Of a stretch of DNA of 64,000 nt, positions 23,001 through 34,920 are shown piece by piece. The notes under the pieces are model-generated. The model was not told the origin of the DNA and did no database searches. It was given only the letters and a program-made list of their open reading frames with translations. Source of the DNA: Chlamydomonas sphaeroides. Taxonomy: Eukaryota > Chlorophyta > Chlorophyceae > Chlamydomonadales > Chlamydomonadaceae. The position numbers and the translations under genes were made by a program. The stretch covers positions 73,325-137,324 of the forward strand of contig BDDC01000009.1 in assembly GCA_001662425.1 (NCBI GenBank). Reading direction: 5' to 3'. Each line of letters begins with the position of its first letter. Position 1 is the first letter of the stretch.

Positions 23001-26000
23001 CCTCCGCATCCCACGGCCCCTTTGCGCCCGCCATCGCCCCTGCCTGCCGCAGCGCACCTGCATGACCGCCTCGCTGGCGGCCACCTCGGCCTGCATCTGC
23101 TTGAGGTACAGCGCCTGCGCCAGCCCCTCCGCCAGCCCTAGCCCCAGCAGCCGAAGGTGGCGGTCCGCGGTGGACGGCTGCGCGGCGGCCAGCACCAGCA
23201 CGCCTGCGGGCGGCAGGCCGCGGGAGCCCAGGGCGGCGGCGGGCACCGGCGAGGGGAGGCAAGTGAGGGCAGCGAGGGGGCAGCGCAGCGCAGCGCCCAC
23301 GTTCGCTGCTGTAGGCAGGCAGCGGTGGATCAGGGCGTCGGACGGCCACCAGCGCAGGCGGCCCCCTGCATGCCGGCGTTCGCTGTGCAGCGACGGACTC
23401 AGGTCCCTGCTCACCGTAGGGTTGCGCCAGGCACTCGAGGGGCACCACCAGCAGCGCCGCGGCGCCCACCGCAGACGCCAGGCCCTCCAGGTCGGGCGGC
23501 ACCGGCTGGCTCAGCAGCAGCGTATCCGACAGCGCCGCCGTACCGCCGTACACACGTGCCGTACGGCCCGTGACAACCCAGACGGCCCTGTGCGCCATGG
23601 CCACCTTAATAGACGGGTAGTCGGACAGCGCGATGCTCGGGGCCCGGCCGGCGGCGGTGCCGCCAGGTGCGCCGGCGGCGGCGGCGGGCTTGCCGCGGCC
23701 TTTGATGGCGGAGCCGCCGGAGCCGGAGCCCGAGCCGGAGGCGGCGCTGCGATCGGCGGCGCTGCGGCTACGCGCCAGCTTCCGGGCGCGCTCGTAGCCG
23801 GGCTCGGATCGGTATGCGGCACGCAGGAAGCGCCGCCGTCGGCTGCCGCCGCCACCACCGAGGCCAAGGAGGCCCGTGTCGCTGATAAAGGCGCGCTGGG
23901 CGCCGCCGCCACCGCGATGGCCCTCATCGTCAAGACCATCATAGAAGTCGCCGTCGTCGTCGCCGTCGTCTGCGGCGTCGGCCGCTTGGGCATCGGGCAC
24001 CTCGGTCCCAGTCTTGGCGTCGCCGTCGCCGTCGCCTGCCGGCGGCGCCGGCCAGGGCAGCAGGTCTGCGTGGCGCCGCAGCTCCACCAGCACGCCGCTG
24101 GCGGCGGCGACGCTGGCGGCGGTGGCGGCGGTGACGTCGTCGCCGTCGGCGCCATCGGCGGCCGAGGTGGGCACGATGACGGCCCAGGCGCTGCAGCCGT
24201 CGAGCAGCTGCTCCGCGCCCGTGGTCAGCGCCTGCGGGACACGCGGTGCGGCACCGTGTCTTCTCCGGTGCCACGCCTCCCGCCCTCAAGGCCGCGCTCG
24301 TCGACCGCACCGCCCTGCCCTGACTAAGTTGTACTGTCTCTGGCTAGGGGGCCAACACGCCCGCAGCGCAACTGCACCCCAGGCACCATCATGCACCATC
24401 GTGCCCCGTCTGCCCACACACACCTGCAGCAGCTCCAGCACGGTGGGCGCCTCCAGTAACGTCGCCTTGAGGCCCATCAGCGCCGCCTGCCGCCGAGCGT
24501 AGCGCGCCACTCGCCGCCCGTCGCCCGTCAGCGCAGCCAGCAGCGCCGCCTGCGTCGCCGCCAGCAGCAGCAGCGCCGCCAGCAGCCCGCAGACGGCAGC
24601 GGCGGCGCCGCCGCCGGGCAGCATCCGGGCTAGCCAGGAAGCGGCGGCAGCGGCGGCGCCGGTATCGGCGGCGGGGTCGGTGGGTGCTTGTGGAGAAGCG
24701 ACAGTGGAGGCGGCCCAGCGGAGGCCGACGCGGGAGCGGTAGGCGGCGGCGGCGCCCCCGCCGAGCAGCGCGGCAGCGCGGAGCACGGCCATGGCGGCAG
24801 AGAGGAGCATGGCGCTGGCTCGGAGGAGCGGGCCGCGGCCTAGGAGCAGGTAGGCGACGGCGGCGCCGCTGGGGCCGTCGCCCTCGGCGAGCGCGGTGGC
24901 GGCGAGCCGAGCGGCGGCAGCGGCGCGCGGCGGCATCAGCCGGCGGCGCAGCCAGGAAGATGTCAGGAAGCCCGAGGCGGCGGCGGGCAGGGCGCGCGCC
25001 GCGACCAGCCCGGCGGCGGCGCCGGCGGTAGCGGAAGCCAGGAGATGCGTCACACGGCGGAGCGCGGCGACGGCGCCGCCGTCAGCGGCGGTAGGGCCAA
25101 GCGGCGCCCCCCACAGGTGCTCCTCCGTCAGGCTGGCCGCAGCCAGCAGGGCGACGCAGCACAGAACGAGCATGCCGTGCCGTACGGGCGGCAGCCGTAC
25201 GGCAGCGGAGAAGTACGACACGAACCAGGCTGCGCGCGCTGGGCTGGCGGCGGTGGCCACGCCAAGTGCCGTCAGGCTCAGGCGCTGCAGCGGCGCCGCC
25301 ACCGCCAGGCGGACCGCCCACGGCAGGGAGCCCCACGTCGCGACAGCGTCCGGAGCCGCCGCGAGTGCCCCCAGGTGCGCAAACCCCAGGCAGTGCGGCG
25401 TCAGGGCCAGCCACGCCGCCGGCGACGGCGGCAGCCGCAGCGCCGCTGCCAGCACCGCGCGCCTTGACGCCGAGGTGGCGGCGCCGCCGAGCGGGCCCGC
25501 CGCCGCTAGCGCATGCAGGAACACAGCGCCGGCCTCGCTGAGCCACGCGGCCTCGGCCCACGCCGCCGCCGCCGCCGACAGCGACGCCGCCAGGCTACGC
25601 CAGGCCACGCGGCGGGCGGCGGCGCCGCTGGCCGCGCTACCGGGCCCGCTACCGGCCACGCCGCGCCGCGTGTCGATTGACGTGTTGCGTGACAGCAGCG
25701 ACGTCTTGATGGACGTGTTGCGAGAGCTGTACGCCAGGCTCCGCCGGGAGTTGCCGGTGAGGGCGGAGTTGACTCCGGTGCCTGGAGCCGTGGCGCTGCC
25801 GCTGACGGCGGAGGCGGCAACGTTGAGGACTGACGTCGACGAAAGCAGCATGCGGTCGGCGGAGCCGCGCGGCGACCCCAGCGGCGGCAGCTCCTCCGCC
25901 ACGGCGGCGACGGCGGCCAGCGCCGCCGCCGCGGCGGCGGTGGACCGAGAGAGACCCGCCCACGCGCCAGGCGCGTCGGCGGTGGTCGCGGCGCCGGCGG

Positions 26001-29000
26001 CGGCGGCAACATCACCCAGGCCGGACGTCGAAGACAAGAGCAGGTCCCGGCATGTGTCCTGCTCTGGCGCCGCCGCAGCCGCCAGCTCCTCCGCCGTCAG
26101 CGTCGACGTCGCCGTCAGCAGGATGTCGGTCGACGCCATGCCCGCAGCTGGCACCACGTCACCCACGAGCGACGGCCGCGGAGAGCAGAGGCCCGCACCG
26201 GCAGCGGCGGCGGCCGCCGCCGCCGCGGCCATCTCCGCCGCGACGGCCGCTTCCGCCGCCGCAGCTGCCTCCGCCGCCAGGCTTGACCTCCACCTAGCCA
26301 TCACCATCTGACGGAGGGCCTCCTTGCGGAGGTCTTGGTCGCCGCCACCGCCGCCGCTGCCGCCGCTGCCTGCGACGCTGCAGGCGCTGCCGCTGCCGCC
26401 GCCGCCGCCGCCGCCGGCCAGGCCCATGCCGACGGCGACGCCGAGGCCCAGCCCCGCTGCCGGCGAGCCGGCGCTGCTGGCATCGACAGCGCCACTCGAA
26501 TCGTAACCGCGACCGACTTGCCAGCCGGCGGCGTGCTCGGATGCGGACAGCAGCTGCGACATAATGCTTGAGCGCGGCCGCCGCAGCGGCACCGAAATGG
26601 GCGCCGCCGCACCGGCGTTGCCGCCGGATGCTGCCTTGCCGGCGGCGCCGCCGCCGGGCTCGGCGAGTGAGGAACGGCCAAGGCCCGAGGCCGCCGCCAT
26701 GCGCATGCGCGCTGCTGCCACGGCACGAGGACTGCCGCGACGGTGCCGCCGCGCCGCCGCGCCTGCTGCCAGCGGCGGCGGCGGCTCGAGCTCAACGTCC
26801 GTATCGACATCGTGTACGTCAGCGTGCGAGAGGGCGCCGGCGCGCCCCAAAGAGCCCGCAGCGGCCGTGGCGGCGGCGGCGGCGGAGGCGCGCAGGCGGG
26901 ATGGCATGCTGCTGTTGCGGCGCAGGCCGCGCGGCGCGATCGGCGGCGGCGGCAGCAGCGGCGGCGCCCCCATGCCGATGTCGTACTCGGGTGCAGGGCC
27001 TGACGTCGCCGTCGACATGTGCCGCAACGGCGACTTGGGCGCCAGCGGGCCGTCCGTGGCCGACACCCGCTGCGGCGACGCCGGAGGTGTGACGGAGCCG
27101 CCTGCGCCGCCGTCGGCGTCGTCCTCCGGCGCCGACCCCGACGGCGACGTCGACGCGTGCTGCAGCGCCCAGGCGGCGGTGTAGTAGTGCTCCGGCGAGC
27201 GGCCGACGCCGACGCCGAGCCGTGACGCAGCGGCGGCGGGGGGGGGGGGGGGGGCCGGGGGGCNNNNNNNNNNNNNNNNNNNNNNNNNNNNNNNNNNNNN
27301 NNNNNNNNNNNNNNNNNNNNNNNNNNNNNNNNNNNNNNNNNNNNNNNNNNNNNNNNNNNNNNNNNNNNNNNNNNNNNNNNNNNNNNNNNNNNNNNNNNNN
27401 NNNNNNNNNNNNNNNNNNNNNNNNNNNNNNNNNNNNNNNNNNNNNNNNNNNNNNNNNNNNNNNNNNNNNNNNNNNNNNNNNNNNNNNNNNNNNNNNNNNN
27501 NNNNNNNNNNNNNNNNNNNNNNNNNNNNNNNNNNNNNNNNNNNNNNNNNNNNNNNNNNNNNNNNNNNNNNNNNNNNNNNNNNNNNNNNNNNNNNNNNNNN
27601 CCCCAGCGCCGCCAGCTGCTGGGTGTAGTACGCGATGCCGCCGTTGTCGACAGAGCAGTTGCTGCCGCGGCGGCGCCGGCCCGAGTGCGCCAGCGGGTGC
27701 GCGCCCAAGCGCGGCCGGCCGTCGCCGGCGGTGCCAGCAGCGCCGCCGTCGACGATGTTCCCAACGACGGCACTGCCGCCGGCGCCAGCCAGCAAGCGCT
27801 TGATGTCTAGCAGCTCCTCAATCTGCTCCGACACAACGGAGGTGGCGGAGGGCCGGTAGCCGACGGCCGACGCCGCCGACGCCGTCGGCGACGGCGACGC
27901 GACGGCGGCGCCGCCGTCTCGCAGCGCGGCGATGGCGCCCGCCGCCAGCGGCGACAGGGCCGCCAGCGCCTGCGAGCCGTAGGTCAGGGAGGCCCGAAGG
28001 TTGAAGGACGCGGACCGAGCGACGCCACGCACACGGCCTAGGGCGTCGCGAGGACCCATCCGGCGGCCTCCTGGCAGCTCCGCTGCCATGCCGCCGGGGT
28101 TGACATCGCATTGGGCTGCGGCGGCGGCGCGAAGGGTTGCGGCGCCGGTGGTGCCACCGCAGGCGCTGGCGGCAGCGGGTGGCGGCGGCGGCGGCCGGAC
28201 CTCAGGATCGGAGCCGGGGCCCCCGTCCGAGATGGTGTGGCGCCGGTGGAAAGACAGCTGACGCTCGTGCGGCGGCGCCGTCACCCCGGCGGCGGCGGCG
28301 GCGAGGGCCCCGGCAAGGTCCACTGACGGCTGCGGCGGGGCCAGCGCCGCTGAGGGCCGCTCCCCACCGCGCGAGAAGGATTCCTCGAGCTGGCGCGCGT
28401 TCGTGTGCGACGGCAAGCGAGACGCCGGCGGCGACGCCGACACCGGCATCTCCAGCGCCGCCGCCGGCACCGTTGCCCCGGCCGCGGCTGCCGGCGCCGC
28501 CGCTGCCACCGCCTCCGGCTCGGCGCGCACGTCGGCGTCGCCTGCCGCCGCCGCATCGTCAGCCGGCGGACACAGCAGCGCCCGCAGGGCTACCGCCAGC
28601 AGCGCCCCTAGGAGGTACTCTGGCAGCTGCCGCAGGTCCCAGTCTAGCAGGTGCCGCCACAGGGCCAGCGGCGCCGCGGCCGCCGCTGCCGTGCGCAGGT
28701 GCGCAGCGCGCACCGCAGCCGCCGCCGCCAGCTGGAAGACCGTCGCCGTCACCGTGGATCCCGGCGCCGTCAGCGCCGGCAGGGCGACGAGGCCGTAGAC
28801 GTGCGGCCACGCCAGCGACGACAGGGGGCCGTGCAGCGAGGCATCGTCCATCGCCGCCGCCGCCAGAGGCCAGAACAGACACACCGCCGCCTGGAGCCGC
28901 CACAGCAAGGGCAGCCCGAGCTCCAGCTCCCAGGCCCCGGCGGCGTCGGCAGCACGGGCTTGCTCAGCGGCGGCGGCGCCGCCGCGGCTGAGGGGCAGGC

Positions 29001-31809
29001 GGAGCCGCAACGGCGTGCCACGCAGCAGAAGCGAGGAGACCGCGGCGGCGGCGCCGACGGCCGCCAGCGCCACCAGGCAGAGGCCCGAGGCGACGGCACG
29101 CCAGGGCGGTAGCGCCGCCGCCGCGGCCTCGGCCGCCAGGCCCGCCAGGTGCAGCGCCGCCACGCCGCCGACCAGCGCCGCCGCCACGCCGCGGCGCAGC
29201 AGCCACAGCTGCCGCTGCCGCTCCAGCTCCGACGGCGCTGCAGCGCCGCCACCGGCAGCGCCGGTGCCTGCCTCCTGGTGCTGTTGGCTTGGGTGCTGTG
29301 GCTGGGGCAGCGGCTGCGGCTGGCCGTGCAGTCCGGCCTGCTCTTGCAGCAGCTGGTGGTAGAGTTTGAGCTGCCGCTGCGAAGTGCGAGCCGCCGCCAG
29401 CAGGACCTCACGCGACGACGGCGGCCGCGAGCCCGGCAGCCTGGGCACAGGCGACGCCGGCGCGCCATCGACGGCGCCGTCCGGCGCGGTCGGCCAGCCG
29501 CCGCCGCCGCCGCCGCCGCCGCCGCTGGATGCGGCAGGGTCCGCCTGGGCTGGCGGTGGTGGCAGATGTCGCAGGGCTGGCGGCCAGGCGTGGCCAGCAC
29601 TGGCAGCGGCGGCGGCGGCGGCCGTTGGCGTGCCGTTGGCGGGGCTGCCTGGGGACAGCGGCAGCCCGACGACGGGGCTGATGTACGACAGGTCGCCATG
29701 CTGCGCCTGCGAAATCGCAGGGTGCTGCAGCGGTGAGCCCGCTGCCGCCGCCACCCGGAAGCCCGATCCCGGCGGCGCCGTCCCTCGCGGCGACGACGGC
29801 GGCGACGCCGGCGACAGCGCGTGAGCCAGGTGGCAGGCACCGCCGCTGCCGGCGGAGGCGGGGGCGGCGCGTGGGGAGGTAAGCACAAGCAGCGGCGCCG
29901 CGGCGCCGTGTGTGGGCGTCCCCGCCGCGGACAACGACAGCGACGACTCCGACGCGTGCTTGCTGTGCGACGACGAGTGTGGCGCCGCCGGATGCTGTGG
30001 GTGCTGCATGGGAGGAGGCCTGCGGCCGCCGGCCGCCGGCGCGGCCTCGGGCAGCGGCGACGGCAACGGAGCGAGCAGGAAGGCGCCGGACGGCGGGTCG
30101 CCAGGGCTGGTAACGACGGCGCCGCCGCCGCCGCGAGCCGCCTGCGTCGCAGCGGTGGCGCCGCTGGAGGTGAGCGCTAGCGGCGGCGGCCGCGGGTGCT
30201 GCGCCAGCGCGGGCGCGCCGGCCGACGCCTGGCGGACGAAGGCACGCGGCGGGCGCCCCGTCGCCGCCGCAGCGGCGGCAGCCACAGCGTTCACGCCCGC
30301 AAACGCCGTCGGCAGCGGCGGCGCGGCCGCCGTCGCTGTCACCGTCGGGTTGGAGCTGGTGCTGGAGAGGCGCTTGAGGCGGCTGCTGGCCTGGCTGCCG
30401 CTGGGCCGCAGCGTTGGCGCCTCCGCCAGCGCCAGGCCCGCAAGGTCGCTGCTGCTGCGCGGCTGCGCGGCCGGGTGCGAGGCGGTGCGCGGCCGCGGCT
30501 CGGTCGCCGCCAGCTGCGCCGCCGCCAGCTGCAGCTGCTCCTGGTGCGCCAGCAGCTGCTGCCGCGAGCGGCTGATGAGCATGTGCCGCTGCAGCGACGA
30601 GGAGCCCGCACCGCCCGAGGTGAGGCCCGGGGCGGCGGCTGCAGCTGCGGCTGCGGCTGCGGCCCCACACGGCTGCGACAGCGCTGCTGGCAGCGGCGGC
30701 GGCAGGTGGTGCGGCTGGAGCAGCGGCGGCGGCAGGGGCAGGGGCAGGGGCTCGGTTGCGTCCTGCGGGCGCCAGTGTGCGACCAGCCAGGCCTGCGCGG
30801 CCATTAGGCAGTGCGCGGCGAGCAGGTAGAAGAGCGCGGTGGCGGTGTGGTCGTCGGCGGCGGACGGGGAGGTGGTGGGGCCGCTGGGCGGCAGCAGGCA
30901 CCTGCCGCCGCACAGCAGGAGCCCCAGCGGCCAGTAGAGCAGGAGCAGCGCGAGCTGCCGCGTGAAGGCCGCGGCATGCTCCTGCGGGCGGGTGAGGACA
31001 GGGGCAGGGGCCATCGTCGGGGGCGCAGGCGCTGTGACGGCCCCTTCCGAGCCGGCACCTTCCTGGGAGCCTGCGGCCCTGCCCCTTGGCTGCTGACCTG
31101 CTGGACGATGAGCGCCAGGCCCTGGGTGGAGAAGGCAGCCATCAGCAGCGGCACGGGGCTGCCGGAAGCTGGGGATCCGGGGGGTGCCAGCGAGGCGCCC
31201 AGGGCCTGCAGGGCGGTGCAGGCGACCTGGCCCGCAGTGAGGAGCGAGGTGAGGTCGGGGGAGTAGCTCCGGCACGCGAGCAGGCGCGGACCGGAGCCGA
31301 CGATGAGGAGCGACAGCGCGAGCCCGTGTAGGGCAACCTCGGCGGCAGCGCCGGTGGCGACGAGCAGGGCCGGAAGCAGTCCGCTCGGCGCGGCGAGCGC
31401 GGCGAGGAAGTGGGAGGGGTCTGCGGTGTGTGAAAGGAAGGGGCGGTGTGGGCTGGGGGTGCCGGAAGGCGTGCAAACCCCCACCTTCCACAGCTGCCCG
31501 CCGCCAGCACACGGAAAAACGGCAGTGCCGATGGCACCCACGCGTGCCAAGTCTCGCACCATGTCCTATGCTGCTGCCGCTGACTGCGAAGTATAGCCTG
31601 GACGTTGAAAATGCAGCAAGCGTTGCGCGAGATATCGCGGCACGAAGCGCGGCCCCTGAACGAAGGCAACCTGGCGAGCATAACGTTGCCTGCAGCGACG
31701 CAGGAGGGCGAGTTGGAGCCGACGCCTGACTACCAAGACCCTCTCGGCGCCGGCACGGCGACACGACTGACCTTCGGCTGCTCCCTCGTGTGCAAAGCTC
31801 CAAGAGCAT
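20052..31809 (-). CDS. Giant membrane guanylate cyclase with GAF domain
   Basis: This is a class III cyclase predicted to make cGMP. Twelve exons join in phase to 3,279 residues (gap counted as given): 31809-31485, 31420-31098, 30981-24424, 24231-23415, 23203-23058, 22852-21682, 21417-21347, 21117-21081, 20927-20916, 20735-20635, 20466-20358, 20221-20052. Hydrophobic clusters lie near residues 110-290, 800-1030 and 2020-2400, separated by Ala/Gly/Ser linkers. A GAF-like domain spans about 2403-2720 (ADLLPW, SDYPSIKVAMAHRAVWVV, LLVVPLECL). The catalytic end has VLFADIVGYTATSQ (metal Asp), VETIGDCFMAA (second Asp; Glu for guanine), RYCLFGDTVNTASRLESTG (Cys for guanine; Asn and Arg). Glu plus Cys is the guanylate, not adenylate, pattern. 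The ATG at 31809 is the best start I see, but the 5' end is uncertain. Confidence 0.8.
27236..27263. repeat. G-run at the edge of the assembly gap
   Basis: A near-continuous run of G, interrupted by CC, leads straight into the Ns. Such tracts often stop sequencing or assembly and may explain the gap. It encodes low-complexity residues of the cyclase linker on the minus strand. Confidence 0.7.
27264..27600. other. Assembly gap (337 N) inside cyclase exon 3
   Basis: This is a run of Ns in the 6.5-kb third exon of the cyclase. The reading frame is open on both sides in the same phase with the stated gap length, so the gap may be sized correctly. The missing residues lie in a long low-complexity linker. 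Confidence 0.95.
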
Positions 31810-32114
31810 AGCATAGAAGCGCAAGAGCGGCGAGCATCGCGCCGGCTTGTGCCGGAGTGTCAAGTGCCTCGCACTGGAAGCACCAAGCGGTGCTGTCGAA
31901 GTACCATCCTTACAATTGCGATATGTTGACGAGTGCAGTTGGTAATGTTTGGAGCAAGCGGGGTGTGATAGGCCGACGGTAGGTTTTGCCACCGGATCGT
32001 CTTTGTTCAGGTTATGAACTTATGAAAGCCCAAGCACTCGTGCACCACATATAGCCGCTAATTAACATTTGAATTTACTGCTGCTGCTGTCACAACAACC
32101 GCGGCAAGGGCCTC
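31810..32114. promoter_or_regulatory. Divergent promoter, guanylate cyclase / NAT8-like gene
   Basis: Only 305 bp separate the two divergent ATGs. The segment around 31900-32100 is clearly AT-richer than its surroundings and contains a CATATAG element near 32048, about 65 bp before the plus-strand ATG. Shared regulation of the two genes is possible but not shown. Confidence 0.5.
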
Positions 32115-34142
32115 ATGGCTTCCAACCTTGTAGTGAGCCCTAACGCCGCCCCTTCAGCTCCCTCGCCTTCCCATCGCGATCATGAGCTTAAGTATGCTAT
32201 TGTTAAATGCTCTGGCGCACACCCGACACACGCCGTGCCCCCGTCCCCGCCCGTCCCCTGCTCGGCCAGGCGCGCCCGCTGGCGCCTGCCGACGACGTGC
32301 AGCAGATCGTGGCCTGCTATCGTTCCCACGTCCTCAGCCTACTGCCGGCAATCCTGCGAGGCGGTGAGCTGGCCGCGGACTGCTTCAGCGCCCCCACCAC
32401 CAGTGCCACTGGCTGCCCGCCGCGTTCCTGCCTCCGAGTGCGCTATGGCGCTCCTAGCACGCTATGCCGCCCTCCTCCTGTGCTCTCCCAATCTACGCTG
32501 AAGTAAGACGCCCGCCACCTCCCGCCTCCCCGACCGCCACCCCCGCATCCCCGCACGCCCGCTGCCCTGCCCCCAACCATCCCCACCGCTCTCCCTCCCC
32601 TTCCCCCTCCTCCCCAACCGTCACCCGTCCTCTCCCCCTCCTCCAACCCCGCCCTCCACCCTGCCCACCCCTCCCATCCTCACCACCCTCTCACCACGCC
32701 GCCCTCCCACGCCCTCCCACGCCCTCGCCGCCTGCGCAGCCATCATGACCCCCAGCTCGCTGTGGCTGCGCGCCGCGCTGCTGCCCGCCTTCTTCTTCTA
32801 CCTCTCCGGCGGAGTGCTGGACCCCACCCGCACCGCGCCGTACGTCATCGCGGCGGTGGCGCTGGCAGCCGTGCCGGTGCTGGTGGGCATCTTCATATAC
32901 CTGCAGGTGCGCTGCCCCGCGCATGCGAGTGGTGCGGAAAAGTAGTTGCTAATAAGAATAACATGCGGCATGCTGCTTTATGGTAGCTGCGGGTGCGGCA
33001 TCGCATGCAGCTGCAGCTGGGGATGGAGGGAAAGGTGGAGGGGAGGGCGGCGTGGGCGGCCGGGAGCGCAGGGAGCTGCCGCCGTGCCCCCCCCCATCCA
33101 CCCCTGCTCCCGTTGCGCCCCACCGACCGCCCGTCGCTGCCCCTCGCCCTGCTCCCATCGCCCCGCCTCCCACCCCCACACACGCCCCCCACCCCCACAC
33201 ACCCACAACCCCCACACTCGCACAGCTCCAGCTGCTGGCCCCCGCCACCACTAAGCCCTCTGCTCCGACCTTCGCCGCCTCACCTGCCGCACCTTGGCCC
33301 CACCCACACAGCTCCAGCTGCTGGTGCGGCGAGGCACCGAGTCCGACCTAGCCCCCGCCAAGCTGGGCGGCTACTACAGCGACGCGGGCTGGGGCAAGGG
33401 CTCGCGCTTCCTGGTGGTGCAGCGCAGCAGCGGCGGCTCCAGGGCAGCAGCGGCCAGGGCGGCCAGGGGTGCCAAGGCCAAGGACTCGGGGGACGAGGCG
33501 GAGGCCAGCGGCGAGGAGGACGCCGGCGGCCAGGGCGGCGCGGCGGCGGAGGGCAGCGGAGATGCGGGCCGGCTGGTGGGCGGCGTGGGGGTGCGCAACC
33601 GCACGGGCGGCCAGGCGGAGCTGATGTACCTGCACGTCAGGTGGGGGAGGGGGGCACGGCCTGCAAGGAGCGTTGGCCATTCCCTTGCGTCGTTCATTGT
33701 CATGCAGCGCGTAGCAGGTACGGCTGCAGCGGGTCTTGACTGCTCCGTACGAAAACGCACGGCAACGTACTGTATGTATTACCCGTGATGAAGACGTAGG
33801 GGATTGTCACAAGTTAATGCAGGAATGGCATTCCGGGCTTGGGCCGGCGACCCCAGCCACGCCCCCACTCCGCCCCTTGCCCGCCGCAGCCCCGCCCTGT
33901 CCCCCAACGAGGCAGAAGACGCCGCCGACGCGCTGCTGGCGGCAGCCGTAGCGCAGTGCCGCAAGGCGGGCTTTGCCGACGTGTACGTCAAGCTAAACTG
34001 CGCCGAGCGGCGCCTGCTGGAGGCGGCGCGGCGCGCTGGGCTGGGCGGCCCCGGCAGCGGCCCCACGGGCGAGCAGCTCATGCGCATCAACGCCTGGTTC
34101 CACGCGGTGCGGCTGCAGGCCACCCTGAAGAAGGGCCGGTGA
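32115..34142 (+). CDS. Two-helix membrane protein, NAT8-like N-acetyltransferase fold
   Basis: Five exons in phase (32115-32132, 32270-32363, 32740-32906, 33312-33640, 33890-34142) give 286 residues. The layout matches the NAT8 family of ER/Golgi N-acetyltransferases: a short cytosolic segment ARPLAPADDVQQIVACYRSH, two adjacent membrane helices (LLPAFFFYLSGGVL and VIAAVALAAVPVLVGIF), then a GNAT-like part with GSRFLVVQ, ELMYLHVSPA, a helix with DALLAAAVAQCRKAGFADVY, and LNCAERRLLEAARRAGL. An acidic Glu/Ala/Gly loop of about 60 residues interrupts the domain after SRFLVVQ. The acetyl-CoA loop (R/Q-x-x-G-x-G/A) expected after YLHVSPA is not visible, so activity is doubtful. The assignment rests on topology and motif order, not on strong identity. 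Confidence 0.5.
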
Positions 34143-34920
34143 CGGGCGGGGAGGCGTGTTGGCGGCGGGCGGAAGGGGCTGCGTTGGCGGCAGGGGCGCG
34201 CCCCCTGCTGTTGTAGGTGGGGGGTGCGGCGGCAGGAGATGGAGGCGCGATGCCGCACATGGCCGCGCGCGAGGGCGGGGTGTTGGTGGTGGCGTGTGGT
34301 GGCGGAGCGACGGCGGTGAGCGGTGAGGAGCTGCGGCGTGCGCGCGGGTCGGCGGTTGCCGCCGAGTTCGGGGTGCTAGCGAGCTGGCGTGAGCTGGTGC
34401 GAGCTGGCGGGCTGCTTGGTGGGTTCGTGCGTGGCGTCGCGGGCAGTGCGTATAGCTCCTGCCGCGGGATAAATGAACGTGAGCGGCTGCTTGCTGGGGT
34501 GGCGCCCGTCGCACAGCCGGTCCCACGGGGGGAAGGCCGGGGCCGCGGGGCGGGTAACGAGGTGGGGTCGGCCCTTTTGATGTGTGCGTGGCGCCCGGCT
34601 TGATGGGCCGGTACGTCGCGTGACAGGCGAGCGCATCTGCAGCACGGCCAGGAGCACAGGAGCGCAATGCACGCGGGGCAACGGACATATGCAACGAGCA
34701 GGCGAAGAGAGCTTTCCCCCGGCGCAGTCGTTGGCCCGCACCGAGTCCCCCGACGGCAGCCTAGGCTAGAGGCGCCTCCTCACTCCGTGGCCCTGGGCGC
34801 TCCTCGCAAGGGCTTCTTCGCGCTCTTCTTCGCACTCTGCGCCCCAGCGCGCCGCAGCTAGGCTCGCGCGTGACCCGCGGGCCCCTCTCGGCTGGCTCTC
34901 TCTGCGCTGCCGGGGGCCGC
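34143..34920 (+). other. Intergenic: 3' region of NAT8-like gene and promoter of RING-CH gene
   Basis: A 0.78-kb co-oriented spacer. No conserved coding sequence or RNA gene is visible. I found neither a TGTAA signal nor a convincing TATA box. Confidence 0.5.

Noticed and set aside
31810..31992. Upstream extension of the cyclase frame to 31992
   Set aside because: The codon at 31992 is GTG; the first ATG in this frame is at 31809.
34870..34920. Longer RING-CH N-terminus
   Set aside because: The codon at 34870 is GTG; the first ATG is at 34921 and the extra residues are not conserved.
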